DNA of 64,000 nucleotides from Agaricus subrufescens. Its lineage: Eukaryota; Basidiomycota; Agaricomycetes; Agaricales; Agaricaceae. The notes under the pieces are model-generated. The model did not search any database. It had not been told where the DNA came from and saw only the letters and a program-made list of their open reading frames with translations. The stretch lies in contig CM057068.1 in NCBI GenBank assembly GCA_029945375.1, positions 1,350,233 through 1,414,232 of the forward strand, in the 5' to 3' direction. The translations under genes and the position numbers were made by a program. How positions within the stretch are numbered: position 1 is the stretch's first letter; each line of letters begins with the position of its first letter. Below are positions 21,423 through 35,102 of the stretch, piece by piece.

Positions 21423-21896
21423 GAGCTGTGATGGTGGTTGAGTTGGCGTGGGAGTGGAAGTTATGAGGCATTACAGGTCTCATGGAAAATTATGGTTTTC
21501 CATCTGTATCTGACAATTGAAGGTCATTCAAATGTGTATTCCTTAATTGTAGGAGTGTCTTATTTGATGTCGAGCTATTGCGCTGTCTTCTGTTCATGAC
21601 TATTGCTATGATATCAGGCAAATCATGATACAGCGAGTGAGGTAGTGAAATACCTACTTGTTCCCAGGCTCGCAGAGCCAGCGCTGATTTGGTGACTGAT
21701 AGAAAATGACTTGTGATTCATAGTCGCTATCACCGATGGGAAGCTATCAAATGATATGTATGTTAATTGTCGAAAGGAGTATGCCAAGAAGACAGATTTC
21801 GAGTTCAGGGGGAGGGAGATCAGAACAAGGAAAGAGATATTGAGAGTATTACGATTGTGGTAGTATAGCTGCCATTATTAATGAAAGCCTGAGAGA
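21423..21896. other. 5' flank of F-box copy 3
   Basis: About 470 bases upstream of the ATG at 21422. It probably held the promoter; no clear TATA or other feature is seen. Confidence 0.4.
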
Positions 21897-22034
21897 CACT
21901 GGGCCGGTGTCACAATAAGGCACCTGTCTTATTGAAACATTATCAAATTTTTCGTGACTTTTTGTGACAAAAGTCACGAATTTTTCAGTATTTACTCAAT
22001 AAGACATGTGGCTTATTGTGACACCAGCCCAGTG
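21897..22034. mobile_element. MITE with long terminal inverted repeats (138 bp)
   Basis: Starts CACTGGGCCGGTGTCACAAT and ends with the matching complement ATTGTGACACCAGCCCAGTG. The inverted repeats extend about 60 bp each, including CAATAAG and TTCGTGACTTTTGT, and meet at a short centre, so the whole element folds into one hairpin. Flanked on both sides by GAGA (21893-21896 and 22035-22038), a candidate 4-bp target duplication. Too short to encode a transposase; the CACTG end is compatible with more than one DNA-transposon superfamily. Confidence 0.85.
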
Positions 22035-22038
22035 GAGA

Positions 22039-23288
22039 GGAGTGAATGTAGTTCAACCACGAACTGAGCAAATTGCCAATTATAGTAAGGTGTTCTTTCT
22101 CTGACGACTCGCTGCCCCTTGTATAGCCACAGGGTCTCCTGAGCGCACTTCTGGTGCTTCCCTCCTCAAAATTTCCTTTCAGCTGCTGGCGACTTGACTC
22201 ATGAAGCATAAGTATACTGGTTGCTCTGGGTCTGTTCGTCATGACATAGCCCTACCATTTTCCAAATGTAGGGTGAGTTAGTTAGTAGAATCTATATGAT
22301 AGTGCCTAGCAAACACATCATTCCCTGACCAGTTGTTTTCCCAATTAGATCCTCCTGAGCATATCTCTCTCCTGATTTCTTCCTTTTCCACTAGTGAATT
22401 CGACAGACCCAATCTTTCTCCGTGTTGTTGTCACAACCCAGTAAAGCGCTTGGTCCAGGTTTATCCAAAAGGTCGAGACCTAGGCTGTGGTACATCTTGA
22501 CACCAGTTTTCGTCGGCATCGCAATTTTCTTTTCCCCATGTTACGCGCCTCTGGCATCATGAGTCCCATAGATCGAGTCATCGAATTCAAGTTGGAATCA
22601 CAGTATCTGATGGATAATATCTGAACTTTGCTTAGGACGACCCGATCGCATGAGTGGTTAATGCGTACAGCATTGGCTATTTTTGCCCCCTGCTTATAGA
22701 GCGACATCTATGCAACTGGCAAAGTGGTATCAAATTTGTGTAGAAAATTATACTTACACTGGGTCCTGTCACAGCGCAAATACTATCTAGCTATCAGTCT
22801 AACATCGAGCCTTATACCTCCTGTTTGCAAATCTAGAATAATGCTGTCTTAGCTATTTTGCAACATCGATTACCCCTCCCACTGACCCTTCTCATATCCA
22901 AGCCAAGGGATCAGGACGACTAGCACGACTGTCTACTTAACTATCCTAACGTTCATCCTCAATATATGTAGCATCTTCTTAAGCGACCCGAGGGTTAGCT
23001 GATTTTGAAGTACAGGAGGGTCAACCGAAGGCCCAGCTCGTGCTCTAGTGGCAATGATTACTAGTGGCATGATTGATATAACTTAGGAGCACTTTAGGGT
23101 CCTGCGGGCCCTGCACTGGTACAGTCAACGCCCAGCATTTGCCAAGTTTTAGGCCAGTCAAGGCTTGGTTGTGTGGTTGACTATTCTGATCTAGTACCTT
23201 GCCCACCTTGCTATCCTCTATTTAATCACCGTAGTCTCTGCCAACGTATCAAGTGAATCGTTCCTTCCGTCTCCAGATCGAAGACATC
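22039..23288. other. Intergenic region upstream of the epimerase gene
   Basis: About 1.25 kb with only short unsupported frames. A tRNA-like A-box string (TGAGTGGTTAATGCG near 22655) has no matching B box. CTATTTAA near 23218 could be a TATA element for the gene starting at 23289. Confidence 0.4.
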
Positions 23289-25039
23289 ATGAGGGGTTTT
23301 ATTCAACTTATTCCCGCTCTAGCTGGTGTCACTCTTGTTTTCGCTGCCAATGCGCCAGGATTTGTACGTTTTATGCCCTTCTCTCTGTATCCAGCTGAGG
23401 AAAATTGTTTTCTAGCCATTTGACATTACCGAGATCAATGCCCCCGATGGCTCTGTCAAAGCAAAGTTCGTTTCTCTTGGCGCAACAATGACCGAGCTTT
23501 GGGTGAAAGACCGAAACGGGCGTGCCAGAGACGTCATCCTAGGATACGACAACAACGTTCGTTCCCCTACCTGCTCCCAGATCGTTTCCTGACCGATGGG
23601 GCATATCACAGAGTCTACTCTTAACCGACCCCGACCATCCAGTCTTCAATCCTATCGTAGGAAGATACGCAAACCGTATCAAAAACGGTATGTGTACACG
23701 TTTGACTGTTGGTCATCATATCTTAGTTAGAGTGATGGATAGGAACCTTTTCTATCCCTATTACTAAAGACGCCCAGCCACCTGGCACTGGAGTCTGGCA
23801 ACTCCCTACAAACGATCATAATGGTAGGTCTCGTCCCAATTCTACCTGCGCTATTCTAACGCTATTTGTTACTAGGTGAGGTAGGCATTGATTTCCTATT
23901 TCTTTGACGAGTATACTCGCTAACATCGTGCAGGTTACCCTTCACAGCAGCGATTTCGGCTGGGACAGGAAGAGTTGGACAGTCCATGCGAGAACTCCCA
24001 CTGGTGTAACGTACAAGTTTGTGGATCCGGCAAGCGTAGATGGTAAGGGTTTCCCTGGAGAGGTGACTGTATTCGTGAGCCTTGCATCTCTACCCTTGAA
24101 AAAGATTCGTGGTACATTAATCCACTTTGTTAGGCTACTCATGAAGTATCTAGCGGCACGCTCAAGTCTAGTGTCCATGCTCAAGCAACAGAACCGGTTT
24201 GTTGCTCTTTTATATGCCCCAAAATTGCACCTTAAGTCCCATGATAAGACTCCAATTATGACTACACAACACGTCTACTGGTTGGTCTTTGTTTTCCTGG
24301 AATGAATGAAGAATAGTGCGTGATCTCTAATCCGCTTCCAGGAACCTTGACGCCTTCCAAGACGGCGAGGACACTGCTCTCAACCACTTCCTCGCCATGG
24401 ACGCCTCTAAAGTAGTCCACCTTGATGGAGACGCCATTCCCCTTGGCGACTTCATTGAGACGGCCGGTACCATTTTCGACTTCAAGAACGGAAAAATGGT
24501 TGGCGAGAACTTCAATGAAACTGTCGATAACTGTGGATCCGGTTCGTAACCTTGTTTACGATTTATGAGTGAGGCAAACTGAGGTGTGATTTTTTCAGGC
24601 TGTCAAGGGTTTGACCACTGTTGGATCTATGATCACAATGAGACCGAACGTATTGGAACGACTTTGTGGAGTAATAACTCTGGTATCAGGTGAGGGTAAT
24701 CTCCATTCTACTCAGTTACAATATACCCAGCTTACGTCCAATAGGGTCGACATTTCCACCAATCAACCGGCGGTACAAATGTATACCGCTTTCTTCCTTA
24801 ACACTCCTCGCAAGAAAGTCCATGGGGGGCCAGATAAAGTGTATGGCCCTTGGGCAGCGGTAGCACTCGAGCAACAAGGATACGTCGATGCTATAAATAC
24901 CCCTGAATTCATGGTTGACCAAGTTTGTGGGTTTTCGTACTCCATTCGCTGATGATCAACTGAGGAAGTTGTCGTAGACGGTCCGAATAGGGACTTTGAA
25001 TGGAGTACTACGTACAAGTTCTCTATCGTGGATGCTTGA
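23289..25039 (+). CDS. Secreted aldose-1-epimerase (galactose mutarotase) family protein
   Basis: Galactose mutarotase-like enzyme, interconverting alpha and beta anomers of sugars; the N-terminal 'MRGFIQLIPALAGVTLVFA' signal peptide predicts secretion. About nine introns. Recognisable spliced motifs in order: 'SLGATMTELWV', 'DVILGYDN', 'VGRYANRIKNG' (a family signature), 'TLHSSDFGWDR' (LHGG-like site), 'TQHVYWNLDA' (HxYFNL site), 'ETAGTIFDF', 'CWIYDH', and the C-terminal 'GPNRDFEWSTTYKF'. Keeping the frame requires a 5-nt micro-exon (23876-23880, GTGAG) between two introns. The last intron is inferred to be about 42 nt, which is short but leads into the conserved C-terminus; without it the protein would end at 24953. 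Secreted family members are common in wood- and litter-decay basidiomycetes. Confidence 0.85.
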
Positions 25040-25443
25040 ACTGGAGTTGCACTGTGGCATGTACGGTTAATAATGTGGTTATGATCTGGTAAGGAATATT
25101 GTACAAGAAGATTGAAAATCATAGCTTGTTATTAATGTGATATGATCTCAAGTGCGGAACTGAATATACGAGTTTCAAGGTGAAATGTTACTGAATTCTC
25201 ACCAATGCAGGCACAGACAAATTGCTGGTGACGAACCTGGGCGTATAGGCGCTATGATAGATGTGTTATAACAAGTCGATCAACCATAAAGGAACCCATT
25301 TGAGAGAAGATTAAAATACATTTCAGAGGCAGAAGAATATCACATAGACCAAGTATACCGTTATTTTAGAAGTATTCGAACTTTAAGCCCGCAACATTCA
25401 TAGTTTATGTTGCGCCTACAAGTAGATATACCGCCTTTGAGTA
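25040..25443. other. Intergenic region between convergent genes
   Basis: About 400 bases of AT-rich 3' flank between the epimerase (+) and the PLP enzyme (-). No feature recognised. Confidence 0.5.
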
Positions 25444-27361
<1,918 letters not shown>

Positions 27362-27782
27362 GATGATGGTGAGAGAGAGGGAGAGTTGTAAGAAAAAAAG
27401 GGTTACCGGTGACGAACACTCAATTTCCAACCAACCCGACAACTCCTTATATCCTGAGTTCACAGAATGACTCATCAAGAATACGGAACGCACCTCCGTT
27501 CTGGGTGATAACGAGGGGCCTCGGGGTCACGGTCCACAACGGGACGCCCGTATTCAAATGGTACTCCATATAGTAAATGCTAATAATAGCGGCGGTGATT
27601 ATGAACCCCGAAACTGAATGAGACTCCTATATGGATGTTGGGTGTTATCTTCGAAAATTCGAAGCCCCTTGTAGCACAGAAATCCGGAGCTTGAAAGAAT
27701 CTACATACATACATCATACATACATATGGTATATTCTCTCTTCCTCTAGGTTCCCTGAAGCACAATCCTCGAAAAAACGATA
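27362..27782. other. Flank between PLP enzyme and TYR1
   Basis: About 420 bases holding the 5' leader and promoter of the PLP enzyme and the 3' end of TYR1, both on the minus strand. Contains a CATA-rich patch (about 27706-27726). No gene seen. Confidence 0.4.
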
Positions 27783-29597
27783 TCAAACTCCAAGATTTCT
27801 CCTCTCCTCCTCCTCCTTCTCCCTCCTAACCTCACTCTCCATCACCGCTTTGATCATCTCACTGCCCAGTTTGCCAGCCTCCTCAAATCTCGGCTCAAAA
27901 AACGCCCTTGTCTCATCGAACCTCTTCCTATAAACCTCAAAACTTCCGAAACTCACACACTGACTCCACCCTCGAGCAGCAATCACAAACTCTAAATCAT
28001 CTGACCTATGCCAATGATCATACATCGATGAATGTATCGCGCTCCTCAACAACGTCGATGATTGAAACACATGTTCCGCTACACCGAGGAATAACCGGAA
28101 CAAGGGTGTTGCGGCGAGTTGGAGGTGGGTATATGGGTTTATTCCGAGGTGAGCCCAACAGTCAACCATGGCAATGAGAGAGAGATGGGAGTTGGGACGG
28201 TAATTGGATGGAGGTGCGAGGTTACCTTGGAGAGGCGATGGATCAATGGGTGAGGTTGGCTCTGCGAAGTGTTTTGTTGATGACTGTGGCTTTCCCATAC
28301 TAAATCGGTCCAAGATTGAAGCAGAGAGTAAGATGGGTTTCCGCCTCGTAGGTGACGAAGGCCTCGACGAAGAAGGACTCGAATTCGCCGGTGACTGGCT
28401 CCCATCTTCTGCCAAAACCTCATTATGGGCTCCCCATTCTGAGAATACGGTCTTGCGAGCCCATTCGACGCGTTCTTTGAATTTGGTGCGGGCTTCCAAG
28501 GAACCACTACCACCGCTTAGCATGAGTTTGAATAATTCTGAGGCGCTTTTGGCGTATTGGTGGATCTGGATGCGGGCGTTTGGGTTTAGAATTGCAAGGC
28601 CGGCGTAGACGTGCCATGCATTGGAGTATATGCGGAGTGTGAGATTGACTTTGGCAGTTTCGATACCGCCGACGTAGAGGCCTTGTTCCCAGGGATAGGA
28701 TTTTGAGCAAGACCACGCTGTACCCATGCTGTTGAAGAGTTAGTATTCTGTGTTGAATTCTTCTTGGTAGTTCGTACCTGAGGAAGGCGGCGTGCGTGAC
28801 GGCTTGGGTATTGGCAGTGACTGAGTCATGTTCTTCGTAGCTGAGGTAAACGAAGCGAGAGCGGAAAGAGCGGAGGATGTTTTCGACGAGCGTCAGAGCA
28901 TCCTTGCTGGCTCTGTGTTTGATGAGAACCTAGTGTCTGTCAGTCGGAGGAACTCGTGTGAAAAAGGGAACAAGGTGCTCACCAATGGCTGACCGGCGGA
29001 ACTGACTGTCGGTCCATGTAGTGAGTGACAAGACAGGATGTGCACATCTTTCGGAAGATGGCGTTCGAATGCGTCTCTCTCAGGCGCCTTGACGGAGGTC
29101 TGTCCAGCGACGATGGCATTTACCTTGGTGGCTGTTGGAGAGGTTTGAGTCTGAGAGGGCCAGGTGGCAAATTCAACCTACAGGGGCCATACAGCGCAAC
29201 TACACGATCAATGAACTCGGCCTCGACGGAATAGACGATGTAGTCGGCCGCCCTAGACACGGCGTACCCGTCTGGCTGGGGAAAGACTCCAGGGGTATCT
29301 GCCAAAGGCCGTTGGTGGCTGAAGCTGGGGAGTGTCAAGCACGTACTGGCGTAGTCCTCCTTGAGCTTCTCGTACTTTTCCGGGAGATCACACACAAGAA
29401 TCCTGATCAACAGGGTCGGCGCCTGATCATACACATCACAAACAAATGATGACGCACTTTTTCCAGCCGGCCTGGCTGAAGAGTTTGGCGTACATGCGGC
29501 CCATGGCACCCATGCCGATGAGCCCGATGGTGGGCTGGTCGTGCTCGGGGGCGTCTGGGGAGACGTTGGGGTCTACGTTGAGGGGCAGGTCGGCCAT
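27783..29597 (-). CDS. TYR1: Prephenate dehydrogenase (tyrosine biosynthesis)
   Basis: NAD(P)-dependent oxidative decarboxylation of prephenate to 4-hydroxyphenylpyruvate in tyrosine synthesis. Start ATG 29597-29595; first exon 29458-29597 encodes the Rossmann motif 'GLIGMGAMGRMYAKLFSQAG'. Spliced continuation: 'ILVCDLPEKYEKLKEDYA', 'YAVSRAADYIVYSVEAEF', 'IVAGQTSVKAPERDAF', 'ILSCHSLHGPTVSSAGQPL' (His-containing substrate region), 'NTQAVTHAAFLSMGTAW', and a long last exon with the helical C-terminal half. A Ser/Pro-rich insertion ('SSPSSSRPSSPTRRKP') in the last exon looks disordered. Divergent with eIF3g, 161 bp between the two ATGs. Family assignment is strong. Confidence 0.93.
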
Positions 29598-29758
29598 GTT
29601 GGCGCAGCTGGCGAGGGCCCATGCGCGAGTTAAATACGACCGAGCAGCAAACCAGAGTAGGCCACTCACCGCAAAGACAGAGCCCCGCCACCGGCCTGCC
29701 GCTAAGCCAACGCCCCAGCCAAACACGCGCACACAGATCCTGCAAATCATCCACCACC
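29598..29758. promoter_or_regulatory. Bidirectional promoter region TYR1 / eIF3g
   Basis: Only 161 bp separate the two start codons. GC-rich, without a clear TATA box; must contain both leaders. Confidence 0.7.
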
Positions 29759-30931
29759 ATGGCGGCCTCGTACGTCCCTCCACCAGCGCATATAGCCACC
29801 GATTCACGCGGGTTCACCCCAGAAAACTCCAGAACAAGTCCTGGGCAGACGATGTCGACGAGTTCTCCTCCAAGACCGACGATGTCCCCCACAAAAAAGA
29901 TGAGGAATTCATCGATGAAAACGGAGTCCGGACCATCGTCGAGTATACCGAAAACGAGGACGGCAAACGCGTCAAGGTTACTCTCTCTTCCTTCGCCTAC
30001 TTTATCCTCGATGCCGATCCCCTCTTTGCTCCTCCCTTAGGTTACTCGCCGCATCAAGCGAACACTACAAAAATCTGTCGTAGAGCATGCTGTGGCTGAG
30101 CGACAAAAATGGGCCAAGTTTGGCCAAGAACGGGGTAATCGACCTGGCCCTGATAGAGCAACGACGACTGTTGGCGAAGATGTGGCGCTCAAAATCAGTG
30201 CTGGGAACAAAGTGCGCCATCTGCTCGCTTTCCCTAACCTTAATTGACGATCGGTGATAATCAGCAAAGCGAGCAAGAGGAACAGCAAGTAGAAGCCGCA
30301 AGGCCCAAAAAACTTGGCGGAGGCAAGGTCGTCTGTCGTCTTTGCAAAGGAGACCATTTCACCGCAAAATGTCCCTACAAGGATACCCTTGCAGGGCTGG
30401 AGAACGTTGGTGCGCGAGAATACTCTTTTACCTTTTATCTGCTTGGCATTCTGACCGCTTAATCAGATTCCGGCCTCGGTGGCCCCTCGGAAGACGAGGT
30501 TCCCTCAGGGCCCGAACCCACACCCTTGCCCACAACAGGTGGCAAGTATGTTCCACCCTCTATGCGCGCAGGTGCCCGTGGTGCAGGAGAATCAATGCGT
30601 GGTTCATCTCGAGACGATCTTCCAACCCTTCGTGTTACAAATATCTCCGAAGACACCGGTGAAAACGATCTACGCGAGTTGTTTGGCAACTTTGGACGTG
30701 TTGCACGTGTATATGTCGGTAGAGATCGTGAAACAGGGATGGGAAAGGGGTTCGCGTTTGTTAGTTTCGAGGATAGGGCTGTCGCCCAAAGAGCGATGGA
30801 AAAAGTACATGGAAGGGGTTACGATAATTTGATCCTGAATGTACAGTGGAGTCGTAAGTGTTCTTCCTCGTTGCATCCGAAAGCTGTGGAACTTAACCCT
30901 TTATGTAGAGCCTCGGCCAGACGGAAGATAG
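29759..30931 (+). CDS. TIF35: Translation initiation factor eIF3 subunit G
   Basis: RNA-binding subunit of eIF3, acting in scanning and reinitiation on the 40S ribosome. Exon 1 is only 11 nt (29759-29769, Met-Ala-Ala-Ser), then a 53-nt intron leads to exon 2 at 29823. Spliced motifs: '[10 protein letters not shown]' (conserved N-terminus), '[18 protein letters not shown]', '[20 protein letters not shown]', zinc-finger-like '[17 protein letters not shown]', 'KYVPPSMR', and a C-terminal RRM with '[19 protein letters not shown]' (RNP2 side) and '[18 protein letters not shown]' (RNP1). The last exon is 23 nt, ending 'QPRPDGR' then TAG 30929-30931. All hallmark eIF3g regions are present in order. 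Confidence 0.95.
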
Positions 30932-31893
30932 TTGGAGATTACATGATGCTTTATCCAATTCATACTCTTGGTTGTCGCAAATTCTGCCAAGCGAGGGAAC
31001 GCCCGTCGCCATAATTTGCACTGTCTTTCCCAAACATTGATGATTGCCATCACTCCATTCACTACAGGTCTCCAGGAGGACGTCACCCTGGCGTCCTTAT
31101 TCCATTTTTTAAATATGGTTGATTGATAACCATCCACCACACCTCGAAGAACTTTTTCTAGACCCGCTTCATCCATTTTGGCCTTACATCCAGATCACTA
31201 GCAGTGGTGATGGTGATCAATATCTGTCATGTCATTGGCCGGTCCTCGGTATAAGAATCTAAACATAACACAGCTTATGTTACCAATTGGGTCGACATTA
31301 TAACACTGCCTTGTCATGATCACCGTCATTCCGCGTTCTGCGAGGGATAACAGCGCCTGCTGCCAACAGAGACTTCTAAACAATCGTTACGCGGGTTCTC
31401 CACATAGTTATATTGGTGCTCGACAGCTTCTATCTGTCCTAAAAATTGCTTTTTTTGTTCGCGTCGCTCAAATAGGGTAGTAGTTTCATCGCCATCTCAG
31501 TGTTGGTTGTTCAACAGCAACAAATCATCCAAGTATAGCACACTGCATACACGGTATAAAATGAACGACCAAGAGGATAAGTGTGCTTTTTTACTCTAAC
31601 TTCGCCTCGTTTTTCAGTTCCTGAGTCACCCTTTATTCAGGTTCGACACAGCCTTTCCCATACTTGGCGCTTCTACCCCTCCCGCTCTCGGCCTTTACCT
31701 CATATAGCCTCATATAGTGCGGCCAAGGCGTGGTGTTCTTCGGTTAGATCCATTACAGTTGAACGCGCTTTGACGTTTCAGTCAAGGAAACACAAGCTAT
31801 AAAAACCCCCCGGGGGCACTTCGCGATCTAAACGCTTTCCCTGCTTTGTACCCTTCGTTAACCCCCACTACCCATATATCCGTTCTAACTGCG
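30932..31893. other. Intergenic region upstream of PLAC8 gene
   Basis: About 960 bases: 3' flank of eIF3g and promoter of the PLAC8 gene. No supported ORF. Confidence 0.4.
31798..31805 (+). promoter_or_regulatory. Candidate TATA box of PLAC8 gene
   Basis: TATAAAAA about 95 nt upstream of the ATG at 31894, in a leader otherwise rich in pyrimidines. Confidence 0.5.
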
Positions 31894-32565
31894 ATGGAGA
31901 AACCACAACCGGGATTCCCTCAGCCTCAGATGCAGCCTATGCAACAACAGCCCATGCAACAACAACCTATGCAACAACAGCCTATGCAACAACAACCGCA
32001 AGCTCAGCCTCCTATGATGGCCACTGCGGGCGGTAATCGGAATGCTAAGAATATACCTACGGGTACTAATGGTAGAGACTGGAGTAATGGGTTGTTTGAT
32101 TGTTGTAACGAACCTGGGACATGTAAGTCTCTCTATTTGTCTTCTACTCCTTCAGTTTATTGATAATCTTATTAAAAAAGGTTTCGCGGCGTGGTGTTGC
32201 CCATGTGTCGTCTATGCTGGAAATAAGCAAAGGCTAGAACATTTGGAGAGGAATGGAACGCCAGACCCTGAACATGGCGGTGGAGCTTGCTCAGGGACTT
32301 GTTGTTTGCATGCTTCTATCCTTATGTGTTTCGGTGCTGGATTCATCTTGCAGGTAAGCTAAAATCTAATTTCGTTTAAACGCGTATGATGCTAATCTGT
32401 GTTATTTTTTTCTATTAGTTCATGCAACGTGGAAATACGCGTAAGAGGTACAACATCCAAGGAGAGCTGGGCGCAGACTGTTGCTCGGCTTTCTGTTGCT
32501 CACCTTGTCAATTGACTCAGGAACGCCAGGAAATTGAGTTGGAGGAGAAGAGTTTCAATCATTAA
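31894..32565 (+). CDS. PLAC8-family cysteine-rich protein
   Basis: Three exons: 31894-32122, 32181-32353 and 32419-32565, 182 aa. The N-terminus is low complexity, dominated by four MQQQP units encoded by a 15-bp tandem repeat. The PLAC8 domain begins with 'DWSNGLFDCCNEPGTC', continues 'FAAWCCPCVVYAGNKQ', has a hydrophobic segment 'ASILMCFGAGFILQFM', and ends with 'DCCSAFCCSPCQLTQERQEI'. The two Cys-rich clusters are the family signature. Relatives are membrane-associated proteins implicated in cell-size control or metal handling in plants and fungi. The specific role here is unknown. Confidence 0.93.
31936..31995 (+). repeat. 15-bp in-frame tandem repeat (4 units) in PLAC8 gene
   Basis: CCTATGCAACAACAG repeated four times with C/T and G/A variation, encoding Pro-Met-Gln-Gln-Gln. 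Repeat number is likely to vary between strains (inference). Confidence 0.92.
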
Positions 32566-34012
32566 GAACGGTTTCATAGTATATTCGGATTTTTTTTTGA
32601 CTTGGTCGGTTCAGACTAAGACTTATCTGTGCTAGGGGCTGTTGTTGCTGTGTGTTGCTGTGTGTTGTGTCTCTTTTTTGTATGCGTTACTCTATTGCGA
32701 TGCTAAACTACTCGGTTCGCTTTACTGATCGTGTTTCTAAGAGTAACACGTCATTCAATTAAAGTGTTTGACAATAAGATCTCCTAGTGCCAATATGTAA
32801 TAAAAGGTTGTGGCGCTGCGCGGCGTGCATTCTGGTCCTGCCGAACTTGTGCGGTAAGTGCGGGCCGCCGGGAGGAGGGCGGGGGAGGTTTAAACTCAGT
32901 TTGAACTTTGTAGCTTCTAGCTAAAACCCCAGAATATACCGTCACTATAACTTTTAGGAGATAATTTCTTGAATTGACTTTTTTGTCATCAATTTCGGTA
33001 TAGACTCTATCACGTCACTTGTCTGATTTCTGAGAGAAAAAAAACTGGTAAGGTTGTGTCCGGCCTCGGTCTCTCTTGCTTGAACTTTTCGTAGCCCCGG
33101 GTAAATTTATCAGAAAAGTTGTCTGTCCGCGAGGGTGTCTTTCAATTATTGCGTTACTTCTTGATGTGATCCAGTGTTTTGTAGCGTATCAGAAACGAGA
33201 CAAGCCATCAAGCTTTTTTGAGAAAGTCTCTCATCCGGGTCGGATACCCGATAGAACGGGAGAACGTTGAGAGATTGCTCAGAGTTTGTATACGACCAGG
33301 GCTCATTGTGCCAGGTACAAACACTCGGACCTCGGATATATGCGAAAAAGTATTTCTGGTTCTTGAACTACTAAGTTTCCTTTTTGTTCGATGTAACGGC
33401 GTTCGGGGTAGACGTCCGCGCGAGATATGCTCGGCGATCTCCTATATACATATATATATATATCACATATAAGAAAAGAAAAGCAGGTTCCTCGTGTACC
33501 AAGAGAACTCGGTAGGAATTTGACTTGAGTGTCGTCATTAAATGTCTTCTGTACTCGTCTTCTGGATGATCTTTCTACCAATGTATGTATCACTATCTTC
33601 CGGTTGACGCTTCACTGTCAGTAGCTTGTAGCTTTCATCTTTCTGCTTTGTGCCTGAAGTTTCGCTCTCCCATCGCTACCGATACACAACTCTGTCTTCG
33701 GTTGCGATGCCCAAGGATCATACTTCATTGTTAGCCCCAGAGAAGCCGTCTCAGCCGACAGGAAACATTGTGTTGGACCTCCTTAGGATCTAACACTATA
33801 TCAAGAATATCTGTTCACAAAGCTAGACCTTAAACAGAGGTTGAGAATTGGAGTGTCTGTTTCTCAATATACGCAAGTGTTGAATTATGATTCTTTATTA
33901 TCCGATAGCCGATACTATCTAGGGGTGTATGTTGAACTACATTGTTCATACCACGACCCAAAAAAAATTACTGACAAAACAATTTGCCCAAAAGAAAGAA
34001 AATAATAAAGCA
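32566..34012. other. 1.4-kb intergenic region
   Basis: 3' flank of the PLAC8 gene and 3' flank of the convergent gene ending at 34013. Includes a short TA-rich microsatellite near 33446-33463. Open frames of 60-96 codons have no support. Confidence 0.4.
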
Positions 34013-35102
34013 TCAAGCGCTAGCAACATGTCCACTTTTCACTCTCCACTCATGCAACCACTCCACATCACTACCCTCACCCATCGACAATTTCTCTTCG
34101 ATCTTCCTCAAAGCCCATTTAGTCCAAACACTAGACATATTGTCACCCTTTTCTCGATCCTTGGGTATCGGCATGGGATCTATTCTTGTTAGAACCGATT
34201 TGAGGCTGGTAGTGAGATTTTCGGCGATGACCATGGCGTTTTCGCTACCGTCTCTAAGACAGGCTGAAAGAAGCATGGAACAGCATGGGAGATCTTTTTC
34301 GATTGCTGGTAGCTTGTAAGGTTTAAAGAAACTGGATATAGTAACGGGAATAACGAGAGGATGGTTTTCATATGTCGCGTGAAGTAGTTTCCGAGCGCCT
34401 GGTAGTGTAAGAGGAATGTTATATTTGGCGAAGTTTCCGAAGATTTCGATCGCAATCTCGGGTTTATTAAGCACGATACATCGACCTGTCGTAAAACGGT
34501 CAATATGATGATTCTTGAGTAGTTGAGGACAAGCGTCTTACGGATGAGGGCTTCGGAAAGAACGCCATCGAAACGTTTGTTCATAGCTCTCCATAAGGGG
34601 AAAAGTTCCATGAGCTTTCTTAAATCCTCTTCAGACTGGCAAACGCCGAGAGTGCGAATCCAAGTCGTTTTAGCGATTTTGGACATTTTCGGGTCTGGAC
34701 GCCGTCGCAGTCGTGCTTTCATAAACTCGATATTCTCTTGAAAGCGTTCGGACTTGGAGTCCGGTGACAATGGTTTTCTCTTGGCCGACTTTTTGACGAT
34801 GGGAGCCACGGCCTCGTCGGCGGTTAATAAAGGAGATGCAGTAAGGGTTGGCTCAGAGGTTAGTGGATAAGCTGCAGCGGGTTTTTGTTCAGCAGGTGAA
34901 GAAGGAGATGCAGCGGGTTTTGGGCCCGGGGACTGATTTGGGGCGTTTGGTTTTTCGAAAAACCGCCCGAGCCATCCGCCATTGCCTGGTGCGGGTGTTT
35001 GAGCAGAGATTTCTGGCCTTGGACACGCGACGTACCTAGAGAAATGCTGCGTACCTGCTTTGTGCAGGCGAGTCTGGTTCGGTGGGCCAGGAGACTCGCC
35101 AT
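34013..35102 (-). CDS. Putative mitochondrial protein, unknown function
   Basis: Start ATG 35102-35100. The N-terminus 'MASLLAHRTRLACTKQVRSI' is rich in Arg, Ser and Leu with no acids, a good mitochondrial targeting sequence. A 50-nt intron (GTACGT...CACCAG) leads to 'GNGGWLGRFFEKP'. A second intron (GTAAGA...CGACAG) joins 'SEALIR' to the C-terminal half. A disordered Ala/Pro/Ser linker precedes 'SERFQENIEFMKARLRRRPD'. The rest consists of helical segments ('LNKPEIAIEIFGNFAKYNI', 'LPGARKLLHATYENH') resembling PPR/TPR-like repeats, ending 'WALRKIEEKLSMGEG...WLHEWRVKSGH'. A mitochondrial ribosome-associated role would fit this architecture, but I do not recognise the family firmly. A decayed copy lies at about 38330-38870. 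Confidence 0.72.

Noticed and set aside
22640..22720. tRNA-like sequence (TGAGTGGTTAATGCG resembling an A box)
   Set aside because: No B box (GGTTCGAAT-type) at a suitable distance on either strand and no closed acceptor stem.
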